DNA of 64,000 bases, taken from Rhizobium grahamii CCGE 502. Lineage in GTDB: Bacteria; Pseudomonadota; Alphaproteobacteria; Rhizobiales; Rhizobiaceae. Below are positions 31,559 through 41,238 of the stretch, in pieces. The stretch lies in NCBI RefSeq assembly GCF_000298315.2, contig NZ_AEYE02000010.1:62001-126000 (forward strand), written 5' to 3'. Every line of letters begins with the position of its first letter. Position 1 is the stretch's first letter. A model generated the notes under the pieces. It did no database searches. It was not told where the DNA came from and saw only the letters and a list, made by a program, of their open reading frames with translations. A program made the position numbers and the translations under genes.

Positions 31559-33931
31559 CTATCGCCGCCCTCTCGGCGGCCTTGTTCCGGCCTGTTTGCG
31601 CGCGCGGCTTGCGTCGCGCCGGCCAGCCTTATGGAACGACCGTACAGCAGTGGGCATCTTTCGCCCCTCGCTGATCATCTCGAAACGAAGCGCGCCGGCA
31701 AGCGGAATGGCTTCCGCAAGTCTCACCGTAACGCTGTCCCCCAGGCGATATCCGAGGCCGGTTTTCTCGCCAGACAGCGCCTGATGCGCCTCATCATAGA
31801 TGAAGTAGTCCGTTCCGAGCGTAGATATAGGAATGAAGCCGTCCGCTCCATAGTCCGGCAGGGCGACAAATAGTCCCGATTTCGTCACGCCTCCTACGCG
31901 CCCTTCGAATTCCTCGCCGACACGGCCGGCAAGGTGGTGCGCAATCAGGCGATCCACCGTCTCGCGCTCGGCCGCCATGGCGCGGCGCTCGAAGGTCGAG
32001 ATCTCGGCAGCAATGTCGTCGAGTGCGGCTTCTTCGTCTGGCGCAATACCGCCTTCACCGAAGCCGAGAGAACCGACCAGTGCACGATGCACGATCAGAT
32101 CAGCATAACGGCGGATCGGTGAGGTGAAGTGCGCGTACTTCATCAGGTTCAGGCCGAAGTGCCCGATATTCTCAGGGCTGTAGATAGCCTGGCTCTGGGA
32201 GCGCAACACCATCTCGTTGACCATGGTCTGGTGCGGCGTGTCGTCCGCCTTGGCGAGGATCATGTTGAAATTGTTGGCGCGCATGTTGCCGCCCTTGGGA
32301 AGCGATATCCCAAGCGTCGCCAGGAATTCGCGCAACACTTCCTGCTTGGCGAGCGTCGGACCGTCATGGATGCGGTAAATCAGCACCTGCCGCTTCTTCT
32401 CCAGCGTTTCGGCTGCCGAGACGTTGGCCTGGATCATCATTTCCTCGATCAGCTTGTGCGCGTCGAGGCGCGGCGGCACGAAGACGCGGTCCACGGTGCC
32501 GTCAGGCTTCAGCAGGATCTTGCGTTCCGGCATGTCGAGCTCGAGCGGCTGCCGACGTTCGCGGCCGCGCGTCATGATCCGGTAGGCATTCCAGAGCGGC
32601 TTCAGGATCGGTTCGAGAAGCGGTCCCGTCTTATCGTCAGGCGTGCCGTCGATCGCCGCCTGCGCCTGCTGGTAGGAGAGCTTAGCGGCGCTCTTCATCA
32701 TGACGCGATGGAAGGTATGGCCGATCTTTCGGCCTTCCTTCGAAAACATCATGCGAACGGCAAGCGCCGGCCGATCCTGACCCTCTCTCAACGAGCAGAG
32801 ATCGTTCGAGATGCGCTCCGGCAGCATCGGGACGACCCGGTCGGGGAAATAAACCGAGTTGCCGCGCTTCAGGGCTTCGCGGTCGAGCGGGGAGTTCGGG
32901 CGGACGTAATAGGAGACGTCGGCAATGGCGACGGTAACGATGACCCCATCGAGATTGTCGGGAGACGGATCCGCCTCGGCATAGACGGCGTCGTCATGAT
33001 CCTTCGCATCAGCCGGATCGATGGTGATCAGCGGAACATCACGCCAGTCCTCGCGATGCGACATCGTCGCGGGCTTGGCATCGTCGGCTTCCGCGACAAC
33101 GGCAGGCGGGAATGTATAAGGGATGCCATGGGCATGGATGGCGATCATCGAGATCGCCTTCTCGGATGCGACGGAGCCGATGATCGAGAGCACCTTGGCA
33201 CGCGGCAGGCCGAAGCGACCTAGGCGGGCGACTTCGACTTCAACAAGATCGCCGTCCTTGGCCTCGCCCTTGTACTCGGGGTCGATCACCATTTCCTCAC
33301 CACGCCGCTCGATCGGCAGCAGACGACCGGCACCGCCCGGTGCATCCTTGAAGACGCCGAGCAGTGCGCCGCGGCGCTTGTCCAAAATCTTGATGATGCG
33401 AGCGGTGTAGGCCGGGCCGCCGCGATCGGAGGCCGGAAAGATCTTCGCCAGAATACGGTCGCCCATGCCGGCAACGGGAGCCTTGCCCTTGCCGTTGCGA
33501 CCTGCTGCTGACGTTGACTGGCGGATGGCGACGGCGGGCGCAACGCCCATCTCCTCCGGCCATTCCGCGGGCCGGCCGATCAGTTCGCCATCCTTGTCGC
33601 GTGTCGTGATGTCGAGCACTGTGACCGGCGGCAGTGCGCCGGGCCGGATCAGCGACTTTCGCGTCTTCTGGAGCATGCCTTCCTGCTCCAGTTCGCGCAG
33701 GAGGTGCTTCAGTTCGACGCGGCTGTCGCCTTTCAGTCCGAAGGCCTTCGCGAGCTCACGCTTCGACGCCTTTTGCGGATGGTCGGCGATAAAGCGCAGA
33801 ATCACTTCGCGGGAGGGTAGCGCCCCATGAGCGATATTCAGCGGTTCGGCTGCGGGTTGCTGGCTGGCGCGTCCGATCTTGCCGGGACGTTTGCCCATGC
33901 CCTTCGTTCTTTCCCGCGGGATTTTGCTCAC
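31559..33931 (-). CDS. rnr: Ribonuclease R
   Basis: Processive 3'-to-5' exoribonuclease of 790 residues. An N-terminal winged-helix-like region (VILRFIADHPQKASKRELAK) and cold-shock domains precede the RNB catalytic domain with the metal-binding motif TIDPADAKDHDDAVYAEA. A C-terminal S1 domain is around GRVGGVTKSGLFVALPDYG, and the tail is basic. The start is taken as GTG 33931, which overlaps the topA stop in a GTGA arrangement. ATG 33898 is an alternative. Confidence 0.94.
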   Translation of the reverse strand: MSKIPRERTKGMGKRPGKIGRASQQPAAEPLNIAHGALPSREVILRFIADHPQKASKRELAKAFGLKGDSRVELKHLLRELEQEGMLQKTRKSLIRPGALPPVTVLDITTRDKDGELIGRPAEWPEEMGVAPAVAIRQSTSAAGRNGKGKAPVAGMGDRILAKIFPASDRGGPAYTARIIKILDKRRGALLGVFKDAPGGAGRLLPIERRGEEMVIDPEYKGEAKDGDLVEVEVARLGRFGLPRAKVLSIIGSVASEKAISMIAIHAHGIPYTFPPAVVAEADDAKPATMSHREDWRDVPLITIDPADAKDHDDAVYAEADPSPDNLDGVIVTVAIADVSYYVRPNSPLDREALKRGNSVYFPDRVVPMLPERISNDLCSLREGQDRPALAVRMMFSKEGRKIGHTFHRVMMKSAAKLSYQQAQAAIDGTPDDKTGPLLEPILKPLWNAYRIMTRGRERRQPLELDMPERKILLKPDGTVDRVFVPPRLDAHKLIEEMMIQANVSAAETLEKKRQVLIYRIHDGPTLAKQEVLREFLATLGISLPKGGNMRANNFNMILAKADDTPHQTMVNEMVLRSQSQAIYSPENIGHFGLNLMKYAHFTSPIRRYADLIVHRALVGSLGFGEGGIAPDEEAALDDIAAEISTFERRAMAAERETVDRLIAHHLAGRVGEEFEGRVGGVTKSGLFVALPDYGADGFIPISTLGTDYFIYDEAHQALSGEKTGLGYRLGDSVTVRLAEAIPLAGALRFEMISEGRKMPTAVRSFHKAGRRDASRARKQAGTRPPRGRR

Positions 33932-36585
33932 TCTTCGCTCTTCTTCGTCTTTGCCGGCGTCTTGGCTTTGGTCGTCTTCGGCTTGGCGGCGGTCTTCGTC
34001 TTGGTTTCAGCCGAGGCGGCTTTCGCCTTCGGCTTTGCCTTGCTCTTCGATGCCGGTGCCTTGCCTGCCTTGGCGGCGATCAGCGCCAGCGCTTCTTCGA
34101 CGGTCAGGGCCTGCGGGTCGGTGCCCTTCGGCAGGGTCGCATTGACCTTGCCCCAGTTCACATAGGGACCATACTTGCCGTCGCGAACGGTGATCGCGCC
34201 GCCATCAGGATGGTCGCCCAGTTCCTTGAGCGCTGTAGCCGCAGTCCGGCCGCGTCCGGCAGGTCCCTTGCTCGCCTTGTCGGCAATCACGGTCACGGCG
34301 CGGTTGAGGCCGATCGAGAAGACGTCTTCGACGCTTTCGAGGTTGGCGTAGCCGCCGTCGTGCAGCAGGAAGGGTCCGTAGCGACCGATGCCGGAAGAAA
34401 TCATCTTGCCGGTTTCCGGATGCTTGCCGATATCGCGTGGCAGCGAAATCAGCGCCATCGCCTTCTCATAGTCGATATCCTCTGGCTTCCAGCCCTTCGG
34501 CAGCGAGGAACGCTTTGCTTCCTTGCCGTCACCGCGCTGGATGTAGGGGCCGAAGCGCCCAGAACGCAGGGTCAGCTCTTCGCCGGTCACAGGATCGGTG
34601 CCGAGGTTCTTTGGCTCGTTCAGCGCAACGCCTTCGGCTTCCGAACCGCCTTCGGACGAAAGCTGGCGGGTATAGTTGCATTCCGGGTAGTTCGAGCAGC
34701 CGACGAAGGCGCCGTATTTCCCGAGCTTCAGCGACAGATTGCCGGTGCCGCACACCTGGCAGATACGAGGGTCGCCTCCATCTTCCCGCTTCGGGAAGAC
34801 CAGTGGTGCCAGTGCCTCGTTGAGTGAATCGAGCACGTTGGTGACGCGAAGTTCCTTCGTATCCTCGATCTGGGAGAAGAAGTCCTTCCAGAAATCGCGC
34901 AGAACTTGCTTCCAGTTCAGCTCCCCGGCCGAGATCCGGTCTAGCTTCTCTTCAAGATCAGCAGTGAAATCGTATTCGACGTATTTGGTGAAGAAGCTTT
35001 CGAGGAAGGCGGTCACCAGCCGGCCCTTGGCCTGGGGGATGAGTTTGCGCTTGTCGATGGTGACGTATTCGCGATCCCTCAGCGTCGCCAGAGTCGCGGC
35101 GTAGGTCGACGGACGCCCGATGCCGAGCTCTTCCATCTTTTTGATCAGCGTTGCTTCGGAGTAGCGCGGCGGCGGCTCGGTGAAATGTTGGCTCGAATTG
35201 ACCTTCTGCTTCGCGAGGTTCTCGCGTGCATTGATCTCGGGCAGGCGGCCATCCTCGTCGCCATCGTCACTCTGTTCGCCGTCTTCCTTCTGGTCTGTAT
35301 AGGCGGCGATGAAACCATCGAAGCGAATGACCGAGCCGACAGCACGCAGGCCAGCCTTCTGGCCGTTATTGTCGGCGGTGATTTCAGCCGTGGTCCGCTC
35401 GATTTCGGCCGAGGCCATCTGGCTCGCGATGCCGCGCTTCCAGACGAGGTCGTAAAGCCTCAACTGGTCGGCATCGAGGAACTGCCGCACGCGGTCGGGC
35501 GAGCGATTGAAATCGGTCGGGCGGATCGCCTCGTGTGCTTCCTGGGCGTTCTTGGCCTTGGTGGAATAAAAGCGAGCCTTCTCCGGCAGATAGCGTTGGC
35601 CGAATTGATCGACGATTGCGCTCCGCGCCGCATCGATGGCTTCGGGCGCCATCTGAACGCCGTCCGTACGCATGTACGTGATCAGACCGACCGTCTCGCC
35701 CCCGATGTCGACACCCTCGTAGAGCTTCTGGGCAACCTGCATGGTTCGCGACGCGGAAAAGCCGAGCTTCGAGGACGCCGCCTGCTGCAATGTGGAGGTT
35801 GTGAAGGGTGGTCCCGGGTTGCGCTTGACGGGCTTCGCCTCGACCGTATCGACGACGTAGGATGCACCTTCCAGGAGCGCCTTCAGCTTGCCGGCTTCCT
35901 CGCCGTTAGCGATCGAGCGAGCCTGCAACCGCTTGCCATTCGCTGCAACCAGTTTTGCTTCGAACTCGTCGCCTCGTGGCGTCTTCAGGAGAGCCGAAAG
36001 GTTCCAGTACTCCTCGGAGATGAAGCGCTCGATTTCGGACTCGCGATCGCAGACCAGACGCAGCGCCACCGACTGAACGCGGCCGGCCGAACGTGCGCCC
36101 GGAAGCTTGCGCCAGAGAACTGGCGACAGGTTGAAGCCGACGAGATAGTCGAGGGCACGGCGAGCGAGGTACGCATCGACGAGTGGCACGTCGATGTCAC
36201 GTGGCTCGGCCATGGCATCGAGGACAGCCTTCTTCGTGATCGCATTGAAAACGACCCGCTTCACGGTCTTGCCGTTCAGGACGCGCTTCTTGTTCAGCAT
36301 GTCGAGGACGTGCCAGGAAATCGCTTCACCCTCGCGATCCGGGTCGGTTGCGAGGAACAGGCTGTCGGACGACTTCACCGCGTCGGCGATGTCCTTCAGT
36401 CGCTTGGCCGATGCACCATCGACCTCCCACAGCATCTCGAAATCCTGGTCGGGAAGGACCGAGCCGTCCTTGGCAGGCAGATCGCGGACATGGCCGAAGG
36501 AGGCGAGCACCTTGTATCCGGAGCCCAGATACTTGTTGATCGTCTTTGCCTTGGCAGGCGATTCTACCACTACAACATTCATCAT
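33928..36585 (-). CDS. topA: DNA topoisomerase I
   Basis: Type IA topoisomerase of 885 residues that relaxes negative supercoils. The Toprim domain shows VVVVESPAKAKTINKYLG and LATDPDREGEAISWH, and the catalytic Tyr is in LITYMRTDG. One C4 zinc finger (CQVCGTGNL...CSNYPEC) is followed by GRFGPYI-type repeats and a Lys/Ala-rich tail of about 50 residues. The second ATG, three bases in, is equally possible. Upstream of rnr, with which it is translationally coupled. Confidence 0.96.
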   Translation of the reverse strand: MMNVVVVESPAKAKTINKYLGSGYKVLASFGHVRDLPAKDGSVLPDQDFEMLWEVDGASAKRLKDIADAVKSSDSLFLATDPDREGEAISWHVLDMLNKKRVLNGKTVKRVVFNAITKKAVLDAMAEPRDIDVPLVDAYLARRALDYLVGFNLSPVLWRKLPGARSAGRVQSVALRLVCDRESEIERFISEEYWNLSALLKTPRGDEFEAKLVAANGKRLQARSIANGEEAGKLKALLEGASYVVDTVEAKPVKRNPGPPFTTSTLQQAASSKLGFSASRTMQVAQKLYEGVDIGGETVGLITYMRTDGVQMAPEAIDAARSAIVDQFGQRYLPEKARFYSTKAKNAQEAHEAIRPTDFNRSPDRVRQFLDADQLRLYDLVWKRGIASQMASAEIERTTAEITADNNGQKAGLRAVGSVIRFDGFIAAYTDQKEDGEQSDDGDEDGRLPEINARENLAKQKVNSSQHFTEPPPRYSEATLIKKMEELGIGRPSTYAATLATLRDREYVTIDKRKLIPQAKGRLVTAFLESFFTKYVEYDFTADLEEKLDRISAGELNWKQVLRDFWKDFFSQIEDTKELRVTNVLDSLNEALAPLVFPKREDGGDPRICQVCGTGNLSLKLGKYGAFVGCSNYPECNYTRQLSSEGGSEAEGVALNEPKNLGTDPVTGEELTLRSGRFGPYIQRGDGKEAKRSSLPKGWKPEDIDYEKAMALISLPRDIGKHPETGKMISSGIGRYGPFLLHDGGYANLESVEDVFSIGLNRAVTVIADKASKGPAGRGRTAATALKELGDHPDGGAITVRDGKYGPYVNWGKVNATLPKGTDPQALTVEEALALIAAKAGKAPASKSKAKPKAKAASAETKTKTAAKPKTTKAKTPAKTKKSEE

Positions 36586-36840
36586 GATTCTCTAAAAAAA
36601 CGTGCCAAGCCGGCGGATAAGCAGATGGAATCCCTGCGATGCCCAGATAACCGGCTCTCCGACATGGACAGGGAATTCGTTTCGGTCAAGTGGTCTGACT
36701 GCATTTTTACGCATTACAACGCGATACAACCAATGCGAGATCACAAACGCATTGCAATTTCTGATAATTGAGGTATCGTTTTTGGAGTGTGGTTCGAGCT
36801 AGCCGAAAGGCGGCGCTTCTCCTTCCTCAGAGAATATCCC

Positions 36841-37020
36841 ATGGCGGCCAAGTTCGCAAAGAAAGATACCGGACGATCCGGCTCGCATGAGAACATCGCC
36901 TTCATCAGGCAGATGCTTGCTGAGTTGCGGCGGGTGGCGGAAAAGGAGAACGCCGATATGCTCTGCTATCTGATCGAGATGGCCTATGTGGAGGCTGGCG
37001 ATCTTCAGGCCCGGATGTAG
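36841..37020 (+). CDS. Small hypothetical protein
   Basis: A 59-residue polar, helical protein starting MAAKFAKKDTGRSGSHENIA and containing FIRQMLAELRRVAEK and LCYLIEMAYVEAGD. It resembles small conserved rhizobial proteins of unknown function. It stands alone between topA (divergent) and dprA (convergent, stop only five bases away). The ribosome site is weak. Confidence 0.65.
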   Translation: MAAKFAKKDTGRSGSHENIAFIRQMLAELRRVAEKENADMLCYLIEMAYVEAGDLQARM

Positions 37021-37025
37021 GGATC

Positions 37026-38174
37026 TCAGTCGCCCATCGCAAGAGAGACGAAACCGCCGGGATGGCGATGAAGCCGTCCGGCGATATCAAGCTCCAGCAG
37101 GACAAGATAGACCGAAGCCGCCGGCAAACCGGTATGGCGGATGACGTCGTCGATCTCGACGGGCGTCGGGCCGAGTGCATCGACGATAAGCGAGCGATCG
37201 GAATCATCAGGCGGGAGCATGGAGCGGCCGCCGTCGCGTTCCGGCTCCTCGGCAACCGGCGGGGCGTAGCGTTCGATCTGTGAGAGTGGTGCCAGAGCTT
37301 CGGTGACGTCATCCGGTGTCGTGACAATCATCGCACCGTCTTTCAGCAATCCATTGGTGCCATGACAGCGGGGATCGAGCGGTGAACCCGGCACCGCGAA
37401 AACCAGCCTGCCGAACTCGCTGGCCAGTCTTGCCGTGATGAGCGAGCCCGAGCGCATCGCCGCTTCGACGACAACGACGCCGAGCGAAACACCGGCGATA
37501 AGCCGATTCCTACGTGGAAAATCGCGTGCCCGCGGCTCCCAGCCGAACGGCATTTCGCTGATCGCAAGCCCGCTACCGTTCCATATGTCGTCAAGCAGAC
37601 CGGCATTCTCCGGCGGGTAGGGCTGATCCAATCCTCCCGCCATTGCGGCCACGGTTCCCGTGTCGAGGCTTGCTCGATGCGCTGCCGTGTCGATACCGCG
37701 GGCTAGACCGGAGACGACGACATAACCTGCCTGACCGCATTGGCGTGCAATTGTTGCGGCGAACTTGGCGCCGCTGATCGAGGCGTTGCGGGAGCCGACG
37801 ATGCCGACGGCCGGCTTTGAGGAGACGGCGAGATTGCCTTTGACGGCGAGCAACGGCGGAGCACCATCGACTTGCTTCAATGCCTGCGGGTATTCCGGCT
37901 CGCCGATACCGACGAATCGGGCGCCGAAGCGCCGCGCGGCCTCCAGCTCCTTATGAGCTTCGCTCTCCGTCGCGATCCGGATGGAGCGCGTGGCGCCGCC
38001 GCGGGCGGAGAGCTCGGGCAGGGCGGCCAGCGCCGTCTCTGCGGATCCGAAATGATTGATGAGGTCACGAAAGGTCGCCGGCCCGACATTGTCCGAGCGA
38101 ATGAGACGCAGCCACGCGATGCGTTGGCGTTCCGTCAGCGCAATTCCCTTTGGCCTTGCGCTGCGAGCGTCCAT
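37026..38174 (-). CDS. dprA: DNA-processing protein DprA
   Basis: Loads RecA on incoming single-stranded DNA in natural transformation. It is kept widely in bacteria not known to be competent. The 382-residue protein has an N-terminal helical domain, the Rossmann-like core with [22 protein letters not shown] and [14 protein letters not shown], and a C-terminal winged helix ([19 protein letters not shown]). It starts one base after the plsY stop. Confidence 0.94.
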   Translation of the reverse strand: MDARSARPKGIALTERQRIAWLRLIRSDNVGPATFRDLINHFGSAETALAALPELSARGGATRSIRIATESEAHKELEAARRFGARFVGIGEPEYPQALKQVDGAPPLLAVKGNLAVSSKPAVGIVGSRNASISGAKFAATIARQCGQAGYVVVSGLARGIDTAAHRASLDTGTVAAMAGGLDQPYPPENAGLLDDIWNGSGLAISEMPFGWEPRARDFPRRNRLIAGVSLGVVVVEAAMRSGSLITARLASEFGRLVFAVPGSPLDPRCHGTNGLLKDGAMIVTTPDDVTEALAPLSQIERYAPPVAEEPERDGGRSMLPPDDSDRSLIVDALGPTPVEIDDVIRHTGLPAASVYLVLLELDIAGRLHRHPGGFVSLAMGD

Positions 38175-38175
38175 C

Positions 38176-38796
38176 CTATCCCTTCGCGCCGATCTTGGTT
38201 TCCGTCCCGCTCATCAGGCGAGAGATATTGGCCTTGTGCTTCCAGTAGGAGATGACGGTCATGATGGCCATGACAGCTGCAACCTTCTCGGCGCCCAGTA
38301 TCCACAATGCAACCGGAATGACAAGCATTGCAACCAGTGCAGAAAGCGACGAGTACCGGGTCGTGAAGGCGACTGCCAGCCAGACCACCGCGAAGACCAG
38401 GACCATGATCGGCGCAACGCCGAGCAGCGTGCCGATATAGGTGGCGACGCCCTTGCCACCCTTGAAGCCGATCCAGACCGGGAATAGGTGTCCGATGAAG
38501 GCGAAGAAGCCCGCAATCAAGGCCGCTTCGTTGCCCAGGAAGTAGCCGACGATCCAGGCGGCGGCCGATGCCTTCAGCGCATCGAGGAGGAGAGTCGCGG
38601 CTGCAAGCTTCTTGTTGCCGGTTCTGAGCACGTTGGTCGCGCCGATGTTGCCGGATCCTATGCTGCGCACGTCGCCAAGTCCTGCTGCCTTTGTCAGGAT
38701 CAGGCCGAAAGGGATGGAGCCGAGCAGGTAGCCGATGGCGGCCGCCGCAAGCGCGATCGGCAGCGTGATCTGCCAGGTCATGAGATCCGAGACCAT
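38176..38796 (-). CDS. plsY: Acyl-phosphate:glycerol-3-phosphate acyltransferase
   Basis: Integral membrane enzyme (206 residues, about five helices) that transfers an acyl group from acyl-phosphate to glycerol-3-phosphate in phospholipid synthesis. The three conserved loops are seen as [19 protein letters not shown] and [10 protein letters not shown]. It lies 18 bases after the dihydroorotase-like gene and overlaps no other, in a pyrB-pyrX-plsY-dprA run. Confidence 0.95.
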   Translation of the reverse strand: MVSDLMTWQITLPIALAAAAIGYLLGSIPFGLILTKAAGLGDVRSIGSGNIGATNVLRTGNKKLAAATLLLDALKASAAAWIVGYFLGNEAALIAGFFAFIGHLFPVWIGFKGGKGVATYIGTLLGVAPIMVLVFAVVWLAVAFTTRYSSLSALVAMLVIPVALWILGAEKVAAVMAIMTVISYWKHKANISRLMSGTETKIGAKG

Positions 38797-38814
38797 GTTC
38801 CCTCCGGTGGTCTT

Positions 38815-40104
38815 TTATATTGTATGCACGCAGCGTCCGGCGACGTAGGTCGCAACGGCGCGTCCGCTGAAGCGCGCGTCTTCGAACGGCGTATTCTTCG
38901 AGCGGGAAAGAAGCATGTCCTTCGAGACAAGCCAAGGGTCATCGAGATCGATCAGCGCGATATCCGCCTTCGCGCCCGGCTTCAGCGTGCCGGCCTCGAG
39001 GCCGAAGATCTGCGCCGGCCGCGTCGACATGGCATCGATCAGCCGCATCAGGCTGACCTGGCCGCTGTGATGCAGGCGCAGCGCCGCTGCGAGCATCGTT
39101 TCAAGACCCACCGCGCCATCGGCCGCTTCACCGAAGGGCAGGCGTTTCGTGTCGACGTCCTGCGGATCGTGCGACGAGACGATGATATCGATCGCACCGC
39201 GCGCCAGTGCGTCCACCATCGCCACCCGATCGTCTTCGGAGCGCAGCGGCGGATACAGCTTGAAGAAGGTGCGGTATTCGCCGATATCGTTCTCGTTCAG
39301 CGAGAGATTGTTGATCGAGACGCCGCAGGTAACGTGCGCACCGCGGCTGCTGGCAAGCTCGATCGCTTCGACCGATTCCGGAACGGAGATCATCGCGGCG
39401 TGGTAGTTGCCGCGCGTCAGCTTGGCGATGCGCAGGTCGCGTTCGAGCGGGATGAGCTCAGCTTCCTTCGGAATGCCGCCGAGACCGAGCCAGCTGGCAA
39501 ACAGTCCCTCATGCATGACGCCCGTGGCGCCGAGATACTTGTCGCGGGTCTCGCAGGAGATAACTGCGCCGAACTCGCGCGCATAGGTCATGACGCGACG
39601 CAGCACCTGCGTGTCATGGACGCTCGCACGACCGTCGGTAAACGCGACGGCGCCGGCTTCCATCAGCAAGCCGATCTCGGTCATTTCTTCGCCGGCAAGG
39701 TGTTTGGTAATCGCCGCCGCCGGATAGACGTTGACCAGGGCATTGTCCTTCGCCGTCTTCTTGACGAACTCGACAAGCGCGATGTCGTCGATGACGGGAT
39801 CGGTATCCGGCATCATGATGATCGACGTAACGCCGCCGGCCGCTGCCGCACGGCTCGCCGAAGCGATCGTTTCGCGATGCTCGGCACCCGGTTCGCCGAT
39901 GTGAACACGCGCATCCACCAGGCCTGGCGTGGCAACGAGGCCGGTGCAATCGCGTACCTCGGCGCCAGTGGGCGTTCCCTGGTTCTGCGCATCGGCGCCG
40001 GCCGCAACGATCACGCCATCCTTGACGATAATGCTGCCAACTTCATCGAGATTGCGCGAAGGGTCGACGATGCGAACGTTCTTGAGGACGATCGAGTTCT
40101 TCAT
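38815..40104 (-). CDS. pyrX: Dihydroorotase-like protein without catalytic residues (PyrX type)
   Basis: Amidohydrolase-fold protein of 429 residues aligned by motif with dihydroorotase, but metal ligands are lost. The first HxH is RxH (Arg66, His68), the substrate Arg of the LREPG motif is Gly70, the HCE histidine is Ser183, the YHxAH histidine is Met238 and the TDHAP aspartate is Ser311. Its start overlaps the pyrB stop by four bases. Inactive dihydroorotase partners of aspartate transcarbamoylase are known (for example in Pseudomonas), so a structural role with PyrB is likely. A working PyrC must be elsewhere. Confidence 0.85.
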   Translation of the reverse strand: MKNSIVLKNVRIVDPSRNLDEVGSIIVKDGVIVAAGADAQNQGTPTGAEVRDCTGLVATPGLVDARVHIGEPGAEHRETIASASRAAAAGGVTSIIMMPDTDPVIDDIALVEFVKKTAKDNALVNVYPAAAITKHLAGEEMTEIGLLMEAGAVAFTDGRASVHDTQVLRRVMTYAREFGAVISCETRDKYLGATGVMHEGLFASWLGLGGIPKEAELIPLERDLRIAKLTRGNYHAAMISVPESVEAIELASSRGAHVTCGVSINNLSLNENDIGEYRTFFKLYPPLRSEDDRVAMVDALARGAIDIIVSSHDPQDVDTKRLPFGEAADGAVGLETMLAAALRLHHSGQVSLMRLIDAMSTRPAQIFGLEAGTLKPGAKADIALIDLDDPWLVSKDMLLSRSKNTPFEDARFSGRAVATYVAGRCVHTI

Positions 40105-41057
40105 GCGCCGGCTCCTTCGGTGCGGGGGCCCTGGTTCTGCGAGACCAGCAACGTCTCCATGACGGCCATGCGCACGGCGACCCCCATTTCCACCTGTTCC
40201 GCAATCACGCTCTGCGGCCCGTCCGCAACCTCGGAGGAGATCTCGACGCCGCGGTTCATCGGGCCGGGATGCATGACAAGCGCATCTTCCTTCGCGGCCT
40301 TCAGTGTCTCCGCGTCGAGCCCGTAGAAGTGGAAGTATTCGCGCACCGACGGCACGAAGGCTCCGGACATGCGCTCGCGCTGCAGGCGCAGCATCATCAC
40401 GACATCGGCGTCCTTCAGCCCTTCCTTCATGGAATGGAAGACCTCAACGCCCATGTCGGCGATACCTGACGGCAGCAGGGTTGCTGGCGCTACGACGCGC
40501 ACACGTGCGCCCATGGCGTTCAGCAACAGGATGTTCGACCGCGCCACGCGCGAATGCAGGACGTCACCGCAGATCGCCACGATGATCCGCGACAACTTGC
40601 CCTTGGCGCGGCGGATCGTCAGGGCGTCAAGGAGGGCCTGCGTCGGATGCTCGTGCTGGCCGTCGCCGGCGTTGACCACCGAGCAGGAGACCTTCTGCGC
40701 GAGCAGGGCGGCGGCTCCGGCGCTGGAATGGCGGATGACAAGCACGTCGGGCCGCATTGCATTCAGCGTCATTGCCGTATCGATCAACGTCTCGCCCTTT
40801 TTCACCGACGAATTGCCGACCGACATATTCATGACATCGGCGCCGAGACGTTTGCCGGCGAGCTCGAAGGAGGCCTGCGTGCGCGTCGATGCCTCGAAAA
40901 AGAGATTGATCTGTGTCAGGCCGCGAAGGGTCGACGTTTTCTTCTCTCTCTGCCGGCTGATCTTGACGGCCTCGTCGGCCTTGTCGAGGAGAAAGGTGAT
41001 ATCCTGCTCTGTGAGCCCTTTGATACCGATGAGGTGGCGGTGGGGAAAGAAGACCAT
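40101..41057 (-). CDS. pyrB: Aspartate carbamoyltransferase catalytic subunit
   Basis: Second step of pyrimidine synthesis: carbamoyl phosphate plus aspartate to carbamoyl aspartate. The 318-residue protein has the carbamoyl-phosphate motif [20 protein letters not shown] and [12 protein letters not shown], with the aspartate-domain segment [11 protein letters not shown]. No regulatory subunit gene is nearby. It is coupled to the pseudo-dihydroorotase by an ATGA overlap, as in class A transcarbamoylases that need such a partner. Confidence 0.96.
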   Translation of the reverse strand: MVFFPHRHLIGIKGLTEQDITFLLDKADEAVKISRQREKKTSTLRGLTQINLFFEASTRTQASFELAGKRLGADVMNMSVGNSSVKKGETLIDTAMTLNAMRPDVLVIRHSSAGAAALLAQKVSCSVVNAGDGQHEHPTQALLDALTIRRAKGKLSRIIVAICGDVLHSRVARSNILLLNAMGARVRVVAPATLLPSGIADMGVEVFHSMKEGLKDADVVMMLRLQRERMSGAFVPSVREYFHFYGLDAETLKAAKEDALVMHPGPMNRGVEISSEVADGPQSVIAEQVEMGVAVRMAVMETLLVSQNQGPRTEGAGA

Positions 41058-41238
41058 GAACCTGCCTCTTGCTGTCGTCTGCGGGGTCTATAAAGAGTGC
41101 GCCGGGCGGCGGCAAGCTTGTGTTGTGGGCAAAGGCCCGTCTCCCCCTGCAATTTTGCCCGAATTCAACTATTGCAGAGGACAGGGAAATTGTAACTTCC
41201 GGTTTCCCTTTGCCTGCCTCTTGCACTAGAAGCGATTC

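Noticed and set aside
32129-33223. Open frame of 364 codons antisense to rnr
   Set aside because: It is entirely opposite the RNase R catalytic domain and has no family resemblance.
35185-36771. Open frame of 528 codons antisense to topA
   Set aside because: It lies wholly opposite a certain gene with strong codon bias. Such long antisense frames are common in GC-rich DNA, and its sequence shows no recognisable domain.
38488-40326. Open frame of 612 codons antisense to plsY and the dihydroorotase-like gene
   Set aside because: It covers the opposite strand of two well supported genes, and the predicted protein is Arg/Asp/His-rich with no family resemblance.
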